Below are positions 1 through 4,401 of a DNA stretch of 5,491 nucleotides, piece by piece (position 1 is the first letter of the stretch; each line of letters opens with the position of its first letter). The notes beneath the pieces were generated by a model. The model saw only the letters and a list, made by a program, of their open reading frames with translations. It did no database searches and was not told the origin of the DNA. The DNA is taken from contig CALQZM010000048.1 of assembly GCA_943349385.1 (NCBI GenBank), forward strand, positions 1 through 5,491. The letters are read 5' to 3'. This DNA is from Candidatus Peribacteria bacterium (lineage in GTDB: Bacteria > Patescibacteriota > Gracilibacteria > UBA1369 > GCA-2718715). A program made the position numbers and the translations under genes.

Positions 1-631
1 GGTTGTAGTGAGTTACGATTAAAACCCCCATATTAGTAGATCTTAAATCATTTACTCCTTCAGCAACTATACGTAAAGCATCTACATCAAGTCCAGAATC
101 AGTTTCGTCTAGTAAGGCAAATTTAGGTTTCAATAAACGCATTTGTAGGATTTCTGCCTTTTTCTTTTCACCACCTGAAAATCCTTGATTCAAAAATCTA
201 TCTAAAAACTCAGGCTTAATTTTTAATTTTTCCATTTCAGGCAGCACCATTTTTCTAAATCTAAAAGCCTTCATTGGCCTAGCATCGGGATCATTAGCGA
301 CTAAATGAGCATTATAAGCAGCCGTCAAAAAGTTAAGCATTGTTACGCCAGCAATCTCTTTAGGATACTGAAAAGCCAAAAATAAACCTTTTCTGGCTCT
401 TTCGTAAGCTTCTAATTCTAAGATATTTTCACTGTTAAATAAAACTTCACCATTAGTTACTTGGTAAGCAGGATGGCCCATAATAGTATTTACCAGAGTA
501 CTTTTACCAGATCCATTTGGACCCATAATACAATGCACTTCACCAGACTTAATTTTTAAATTAACACCATGCAAAATCTCTAAATCACCAGCAGAATTCT
601 TAAGATCAATAATTTCTAAAATGTCAGTCAT
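1..631 (-). CDS. sufC: SufC, Fe-S cluster assembly ATPase (partial, C-terminus beyond left edge)
   Basis: ABC-type ATPase of the cytosolic SUF iron-sulfur cluster assembly machinery. In the known system SufC binds SufB and SufD and its ATP-driven dimerisation opens the SufBCD scaffold. I translated 210 residues from the ATG at 629-631. Walker A is GPNGSGKST (37-45, Lys43), the Q-loop is FQYP (Gln88), the signature is FSGGEKKKAE (151-160) and Walker B runs into LLDETDSGLD (173-182). The H-loop VTHYN (His208) lies at the very edge. Lysines after SGGE and the DETDSGLD form are typical of SufC rather than transporter ATPases, and there is no membrane segment. The family is about 250 residues, so roughly 40 are missing. 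No Shine-Dalgarno is visible before the start, which lies 25 bp after the stop of an unknown 84-residue gene. It is probably co-transcribed with that gene, and sufB/sufD would be expected beyond the edge. Confidence 0.96.
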   Translation of the reverse strand, partial: MTDILEIIDLKNSAGDLEILHGVNLKIKSGEVHCIMGPNGSGKSTLVNTIMGHPAYQVTNGEVLFNSENILELEAYERARKGLFLAFQYPKEIAGVTMLNFLTAAYNAHLVANDPDARPMKAFRFRKMVLPEMEKLKIKPEFLDRFLNQGFSGGEKKKAEILQMRLLKPKFALLDETDSGLDVDALRIVAEGVNDLRSTNMGVLIVTHYN

Positions 632-656
632 GTAAATAGATTAGTTTGTTAGAGTA

Positions 657-911
657 TTATATACACTTTTGGGCTTTAGACAAGGAAATATCGTGTGCCT
701 CAGCCGCTCTCGTAGCAATACCTTTCGACAACTCCTCGCGTACTACACGATCATTGTAAATTACTATTTCTGCATACCTTTTTGCAGCTTTTTCTGCTGA
801 CACCAATTCAGATTCCCAAGTAACAGCATCAGAAACATCAATTACCTTACGAGTACTAATTGGCAAAGTTTCGTCGTATCCCATCAAAGCTAAATCATCT
901 AACTTACTCAT
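657..911 (-). CDS. Hypothetical protein, 84 residues, upstream of sufC
   Basis: I do not recognise this protein. It is 84 residues, soluble-looking and highly charged, with no membrane segment, signal peptide or metal-binding cysteine cluster; the only Cys is the penultimate residue. The middle (about 35-70) is rich in Ala, Glu, Lys and Arg and looks helical. The start at 911 has no Shine-Dalgarno; Met10 is an alternative start. It lies 50 bp after the unknown 137-residue gene and 25 bp before sufC on the same strand, so co-transcription with sufC is likely. Support for it being real is its fit in an otherwise gap-free operon and the lack of any competing reading frame. A role in Fe-S assembly would be guilt by association only. 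It could also be a small regulator. Confidence 0.62.
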   Translation of the reverse strand: MSKLDDLALMGYDETLPISTRKVIDVSDAVTWESELVSAEKAAKRYAEIVIYNDRVVREELSKGIATRAAEAHDISLSKAQKCI

Positions 912-961
912 AATTCTAATTATTAAATTCTATAAAAGTTTAAATTAATACTCAAATCCAC

Positions 962-1375
962 TTAATTAATGACTCTATAAAACCTTTTATTAAACTCATC
1001 AATCCATTCTTTTCTTTCTAGATCTATGGCTATTTGTTGGATTTTAGCTGCAAACACTTCTGGCAGTTCAAATATCTCTTTTGCTCTAAACAACTTTTTA
1101 CTCTCTTCAATTTCTTCGTATGTCTTAATAAGTAATTTTACAAGCTCTTCAGGATCCTCATAATAGTCTATTGAATCCAAAACTTTTTTTAATTCTATTA
1201 TTTTATCTGATAATGGTAACTCAGATAAAATAATATTAAGTACTGAAGATTCATAAATTTCGTAAAACCAATCCATCCCAACATCCAAGTCACCATGAGT
1301 AAGCCTACCTAGTTCACTGTTGTCGTCTAGTATAAGGCCTCTAGACTGTTTTGGCTCTCTTTTTTTATCAATCAT
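962..1375 (-). CDS. Hypothetical acidic helical protein, 137 residues, first gene of the sufC transcript
   Basis: I do not recognise this protein. The N-terminus is basic and polar (residues 2-12 hold four Lys/Arg and a Pro). A short region with several Asp and Gly follows (15-35), then mostly amphipathic, Glu- and Lys-rich sequence (about 36-130) that should fold as several helices. There is no transmembrane segment, no signal peptide and no cysteine, which argues against direct Fe-S binding. The ATG at 1375 is chosen because a near-consensus promoter lies just upstream (1398-1425), predicting a leader of about 15 nt; Met34 is the next in-frame Met. It ends 50 bp before the 84-residue gene and probably heads the transcript that reaches sufC. 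Family and function are unknown. Confidence 0.75.
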   Translation of the reverse strand: MIDKKREPKQSRGLILDDNSELGRLTHGDLDVGMDWFYEIYESSVLNIILSELPLSDKIIELKKVLDSIDYYEDPEELVKLLIKTYEEIEESKKLFRAKEIFELPEVFAAKIQQIAIDLERKEWIDEFNKRFYRVIN

Positions 1376-1397
1376 TTATACAATATTACAGAAAAAC

Positions 1398-1425
1398 ATA
1401 ATACAACTTAGCCGTAAATTGTCAA
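1398..1425 (-). promoter_or_regulatory. Sigma-70-type promoter in front of the 137-residue gene / sufC transcript
   Basis: On the minus strand a perfect -35 box TTGACA (plus-strand 1420-1425) is followed after 16 bp by TATTAT (1398-1403), five of six matches to the -10 consensus. Transcription would start near 1391, giving a leader of about 15 nt before the ATG at 1375. It sits in the 59-bp gap after the adenosyltransferase stop, so it separates the suf-side transcript from the aroE transcript. This is the best promoter match I found in the window. I saw no clear operator next to it. Confidence 0.7.
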
Positions 1426-1434
1426 TAAACTTTA

Positions 1435-1983
1435 CTAGCATGAAACCCATACATCTTCATCTACTTTTAGAGCAAAATTTGCATACCGGGCCAATGTAAA
1501 GAATAAATCAGATAAACGATTTATATAAATAATTAAGTTCTTATCTATATCTTCTTCATCTGCCAATTCAACAACATATCGTTCAGCAGTACGTGCTATA
1601 ACTCTAGCCTCATGAAAATATAAGGATAACTCGCTACCTCCAGGTAAAATAAAATTAGTTAAGGCAGGCATTTCAGAAGTAAGCTCATCTATTAACACTT
1701 CAAAATCTAGAGTCGAATTTTCATCGATCGTCTTTAAATTTTCAGGAAGTTTAGACAAATCTTTAGTAGCTAAAATAGACGAAATAATAAAGATGTCATT
1801 TGTAATTTTTAGCAAGACTGAGTCGATCTTAGGTATTGTATTTTTTAGTCTAGACCAACCAATTATTACATTTAGATAGTCTAACTCTCCATAGGTTTTT
1901 AATCTCAAATGATATTTTTTTACCCTTTCGCCATCAAAAAGTGAGCTTAAACCTTGATCGCCAGTTCTAGTATAAATTCTCAT
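1435..1983 (-). CDS. Cob(I)alamin adenosyltransferase, PduO/MMAB type
   Basis: Transfers the adenosyl group of ATP to cob(I)alamin, making coenzyme B12; a cytosolic trimer in the known family. The 182 residues cover the whole domain. The N-terminal ATP motif is YTRTGDQGLSSLF (4-16), and YGELDYLN (31-38) carries the conserved Asp35. FILPGG is at 111-116, the helix with R127, R131, E134 and R135 corresponds to the family's ARxxxRxAER segment, and INRLSDLFFTLAR (153-165) is the C-terminal signature. Departures from the usual consensus are Tyr36 where YGTVDELNS has Glu, and Thr132 where many members have Arg. It starts 8 bp after the aroE stop and has no Shine-Dalgarno, so it is probably translated from the aroE transcript. 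No B12-dependent enzyme or B12 synthesis gene is in view, so salvage is likely. The client could be a class II ribonucleotide reductase or a mutase elsewhere (inference). Confidence 0.93.
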   Translation of the reverse strand: MRIYTRTGDQGLSSLFDGERVKKYHLRLKTYGELDYLNVIIGWSRLKNTIPKIDSVLLKITNDIFIISSILATKDLSKLPENLKTIDENSTLDFEVLIDELTSEMPALTNFILPGGSELSLYFHEARVIARTAERYVVELADEEDIDKNLIIYINRLSDLFFTLARYANFALKVDEDVWVSC

Positions 1984-1991
1984 ATTATAAT

Positions 1992-2771
1992 TTAATTATT
2001 AATCGAATTCCACATTACTTCAATTGGAGATTCTAAACCAGTAAAAATTGCAAACTGTTGCACCGCCTGAAGCAACAACATTCTTTTTGCATCAACTACT
2101 TTTAAATTTAATGATTTTGCCTGTAGTGACAACTTTGTTTCTTTATAAATTAAATCAAACACAATTTCTAAATTCTGGAATTGCTCTAAATCTACTAGCA
2201 TTTCATGTTCAATATTCAAGCCTACTGAAGTAGTATTTACTAAGATTTCAGGATCACAATCGTAAACGGAATCTACAATTTGCAACTCAAATTCTTGTGC
2301 TAATTCTTGTGCCTTTGACAGAGTCCGATTCCAAATAAAAACCTTAGCCCCAACTTGATTCAAGGCAAAAACTACCGCTCTTGCAGCACCGCCTGCACCT
2401 AGAACTAAAACTTTTTTCCCCCTTAAGTTTGATTCAACTTCTTTTAAGGCTTCAACAAAACCAAACCAATCAGTATTTTCACCAAAAACAACGCCATCCT
2501 TGTTGTATACACAATTTACCGCTCCAATTTTAGTGGCTTTATCAGATAAATGATCACAAAAAGTCATAACTGCTTCTTTATGTGGGACGGTAACACTTAT
2601 TCCTGCATATTCAGAAGTTCTTAACTTTTTCATAAAACAACTTAAGTCATCAGATTGTACTTGTTCTGCTAAATACAATCCATCAAAACCTAAGAATTCA
2701 AAAGCTGCATTATACATCTTTGGCGACAAAGAATGAGCAACCGGATCTCCAATTACTGCATATTTTTTCAT
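1992..2771 (-). CDS. aroE: Shikimate dehydrogenase (NADP-dependent)
   Basis: Reduces 3-dehydroshikimate to shikimate with NADPH in the cytosolic route to chorismate. At 259 residues it is a normal, slightly short AroE. The substrate domain has HSLSPKMYNAAF (13-24, Ser14 and Ser16 binding shikimate), SVTVPHKE (59-66) with catalytic Lys65, GAVN (83-86, Asn86) and ENTDWFGF (98-105) with Asp101. The nucleotide domain has the glycine-rich loop GAGGAARA (125-132) and NRT (148-150), typical of NADP-preferring members. NTTSVGL lies at 179-185 and the C-terminal MLLLQA carries Gln235. The usual Gly before this last motif is Ala, and the usual Tyr-x-Pro-x-x-Thr stretch is Tyr-Lys-Glu-Thr. It is divergent from the chorismate mutase-pheA pair, consistent with a shared aromatic pathway, and is followed after 8 bp by the adenosyltransferase. 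There is no Shine-Dalgarno before the ATG. Confidence 0.97.
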   Translation of the reverse strand: MKKYAVIGDPVAHSLSPKMYNAAFEFLGFDGLYLAEQVQSDDLSCFMKKLRTSEYAGISVTVPHKEAVMTFCDHLSDKATKIGAVNCVYNKDGVVFGENTDWFGFVEALKEVESNLRGKKVLVLGAGGAARAVVFALNQVGAKVFIWNRTLSKAQELAQEFELQIVDSVYDCDPEILVNTTSVGLNIEHEMLVDLEQFQNLEIVFDLIYKETKLSLQAKSLNLKVVDAKRMLLLQAVQQFAIFTGLESPIEVMWNSINN

Positions 2772-2780
2772 ATTATTAAT

Positions 2781-2808
2781 AATTTACGAAGTAATAGACT
2801 TTTTTCAA
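2781..2808 (-). promoter_or_regulatory. Candidate promoter for aroE-adenosyltransferase
   Basis: On the minus strand TTGAAA (plus-strand 2803-2808, five of six -35 matches) is followed after 16 bp by TAAATT (2781-2786, four of six -10 matches). The start of transcription would be only a few bases before the aroE ATG at 2771, so the message would be leaderless or nearly so, which fits the lack of a Shine-Dalgarno. It overlaps the candidate promoter of the divergent transcript. In DNA this AT-rich a chance match is possible. Confidence 0.35.
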
Positions 2809-2824
2809 CATTCTCAGGTAATAT
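2795..2824 (+). promoter_or_regulatory. Candidate promoter for chorismate mutase-pheA
   Basis: TAGACT (2795-2800, four of six -35 matches) and TAATAT (2819-2824, four of six -10 matches) are 18 bp apart. This predicts a start near 2831 and a leader of about 12 nt before the ATG at 2843. Its -35 lies within the spacer of the candidate aroE promoter, so the two transcripts could interfere or be controlled together. The -10 lies in the perfect palindrome GTAATATTAC (2818-2827). The match is weak and rests mainly on position. Confidence 0.33.
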
Positions 2825-2842
2825 TACAAAAAAATATTCACT

Positions 2843-3109
2843 ATGGCTAATCAACTTAATCCTCTACGCGACAAAATCGATCAAATCGACCAAAAAATAC
2901 TTAAACTAATAGAACAAAGGTTTCAAATTGCCGAAAAAATTGCACAACATAAAACAAAAACCCCCATAAGAAATCTAGAAAGAGAAAATCAAGTGCTAGA
3001 AAATTGGCTTAGTCAAAAAATCCTTTCAAGCGAAACCTTTATATCTAAAATTGTAAAATTAATCTTGCAAGAAAGTCGGAACATTCAAAAAAGATTTCTA
3101 AACAAATAA
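2843..3109 (+). CDS. Chorismate mutase, AroQ class, monofunctional
   Basis: Converts chorismate to prephenate, the branch point to phenylalanine and tyrosine; cytosolic, all-helical and dimeric in the AroQ family. The 88 residues are one complete domain, the size of the N-terminal domain of the E. coli P-protein. By eye alignment with E. coli numbering, Arg9 matches R11, Arg26 matches R28, Lys37 matches K39, Arg47 matches R51, Glu48 matches E52 and Gln82 matches Q88. Asn44 stands at the D48 position, a conservative change in the active site. The start fits the domain's N-terminal helix (PLRDKIDQIDQKIL, 7-20). The stop is one base from the pheA ATG and in a different frame, so the two activities usually fused in P-proteins are separate but adjacent here, probably translationally coupled. 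There is no Shine-Dalgarno. Confidence 0.93.
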   Translation: MANQLNPLRDKIDQIDQKILKLIEQRFQIAEKIAQHKTKTPIRNLERENQVLENWLSQKILSSETFISKIVKLILQESRNIQKRFLNK

Positions 3110-3110
3110 T

Positions 3111-3923
3111 ATGAACATCTTTACTCTTGGCCCAATAGGAAGTTATTCCCACCAACTTACCCAAAAGCTTTTTTCGGAACTAATACCTACTTTTGCACCA
3201 ACAATCGCAGAAGTTTTTGAAGCAGTAAATAAAAGTAAAAATTCCTTTGGGATTGTCCCTTTAGAAAATATTATTGAAGGCAGTGTTACAGAAACTTTAG
3301 AATGCTTGGTTGAATTAGATTTAAAAATTTACGACATAGTTACACTAAATATAAATCACTCTTTATGTTCGAAAACTAAAAATTTCAAAAAAATTATTTC
3401 GCACCCTCAAGCTCTGGCTCAATGTAGAAACTACCTTAAAAAGAACTATAAAAAAATCAGCCCAGAATCCACAACTTCTACCTCAGCAGCCTGCCAGATC
3501 GCAGCCGAAAACCAAGACTATGCCGCGATTGCTAGTGAATTTACCGCCAATATTTACAATCTAGAAGTCATTACTTCAAATATTTCTAATGTTGCAAATA
3601 ACCAAACTAAATTTGCCATAATCTGCAAACAACCAAATTCGAAAACGGCATTAAGTACCTTAGCCATACTGACTCCGACTAACCAAGATGAACCTGGACT
3701 ACTAATCAAAATGCTATTCCCTTTTCAAGAAAACCAAGTAAATCTAACCAAAATTGAATCTAGGCCTAACCAAAAAAATTTTAATGAATATATCTTTTTT
3801 ATTGAATTCGAAGGTGACGCTCGTCAAGCCAGAGCTCGCAAAATACTTACCTACTTAGAAAAAGATTTACAAATTTGTACAATCAAAGTATTAGGCGGGC
3901 AAACTACTAATACCAAATTTTAG
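3111..3923 (+). CDS. pheA: Prephenate dehydratase with C-terminal ACT domain
   Basis: Decarboxylates and dehydrates prephenate to phenylpyruvate, the last step before transamination to phenylalanine. The 270 residues match a monofunctional PheA. The catalytic domain (about 1-172) has LGPIGSYSHQ (6-15), IVPLENIIEGSV (48-59), SHPQALAQC (97-105), STSAA (123-127) and NQTKF (164-168). The last corresponds to the family's TRF motif with the essential Thr (Thr166), but with Lys in place of Arg. The ACT domain (about 180-268) carries NLTKIESRP (211-219), the phenylalanine-binding ESRP motif. The region usually reading GAL(V/Y) is GLLIK at 196-200. Feedback inhibition by phenylalanine is therefore likely (inference). 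It starts one base after the chorismate mutase stop and its last 17 bp overlap the end of the opposing gene. Confidence 0.96.
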   Translation: MNIFTLGPIGSYSHQLTQKLFSELIPTFAPTIAEVFEAVNKSKNSFGIVPLENIIEGSVTETLECLVELDLKIYDIVTLNINHSLCSKTKNFKKIISHPQALAQCRNYLKKNYKKISPESTTSTSAACQIAAENQDYAAIASEFTANIYNLEVITSNISNVANNQTKFAIICKQPNSKTALSTLAILTPTNQDEPGLLIKMLFPFQENQVNLTKIESRPNQKNFNEYIFFIEFEGDARQARARKILTYLEKDLQICTIKVLGGQTTNTKF

Positions 3924-4401
3924 ATTTAGACTGAACAACGATTGGTGCGAAATCAGCAATCAAATAAGTAAATTCATTGGCTCTAACTTCAGATCCATCA
4001 CTAAAGAAATGGGTATCCGAATAACCAATCAAACGGACCATAAACACTTCGTCTTCTGGTACAAAAGGATTTTTGGCAAATGTGTTATTCAAAAAAACTG
4101 TTACAACTTTATTTTGTGCTAGCAACTTTTTAATTTGTTCAGCATCAACAAATTCAGCCGAAACTTTTTTTTCGTCACTAACTTGAATCTTATAGTTGTC
4201 AGGAACAACTAATTCCTCACGGTTTTTAGCAACTAAAAGTTCAACCGGTTGATCATTTTCGCTTAACTCGGTTTCGTTTCTAACCGAATCGATTTTTTTA
4301 TTAATAGTATCAATATTATCTTCACCAATAAGACTCATTACAGCGGCAAAACCAAAAACAAAAAAACAGGTTAATCCAAATAATTTTGCTACAAATTTCA
4401 T
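3907..4401 (-). CDS. Hypothetical membrane-anchored or exported protein, 164 residues
   Basis: I do not recognise a family. The N-terminus has two lysines (2 and 6) and then a hydrophobic stretch (about 7-25), so it is a single-pass anchor or a signal peptide. Cys12 lies inside the hydrophobic core without a proper lipobox (residues before it are Gly-Leu-Thr), so a lipoprotein is unlikely. The following region (26-55) is polar and acidic, a likely linker. Residues 56-164 alternate beta-like stretches such as VVTVFLNNTF (99-108) and VFMVRLIGYSD (119-129) and probably form a small folded domain outside the membrane. The ATG abuts the murJ stop with no gap, so it is probably translated with murJ and may act in the cell envelope; this is context only. 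Its 3' end overlaps the end of pheA on the other strand. Confidence 0.72.
   Translation of the reverse strand: MKFVAKLFGLTCFFVFGFAAVMSLIGEDNIDTINKKIDSVRNETELSENDQPVELLVAKNREELVVPDNYKIQVSDEKKVSAEFVDAEQIKKLLAQNKVVTVFLNNTFAKNPFVPEDEVFMVRLIGYSDTHFFSDGSEVRANEFTYLIADFAPIVVQSKSKIWY

Noticed and set aside
912..961. Separate promoter before the 84-residue gene (TTGAGT followed by TATAGA)
   Set aside because: The spacer is only about 15 bp and both boxes match poorly. Read-through from the strong promoter at 1398-1425 explains expression better.
1381..1391. AATATTACA shared with the region before chorismate mutase (near 2820)
   Set aside because: A short match in very AT-rich intergenic DNA between unrelated promoters is likely to be chance; no longer shared motif surrounds it.
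1984..1989. Perfect TATAAT on the minus strand directly before the adenosyltransferase ATG
   Set aside because: It abuts the start codon, so transcription from it would begin inside the gene after the ATG. It is more likely AT-rich spacer after aroE.
2048..2233. 61-residue open frame on the plus strand
   Set aside because: It lies wholly antisense within aroE, whose motifs and length are convincing, and has no recognisable domain or start context.
4366..4368. Cys12 of the 164-residue protein as a lipoprotein attachment site
   Set aside because: The residues before it (Gly-Leu-Thr) do not fit a lipobox and it sits within the hydrophobic core rather than at its end.
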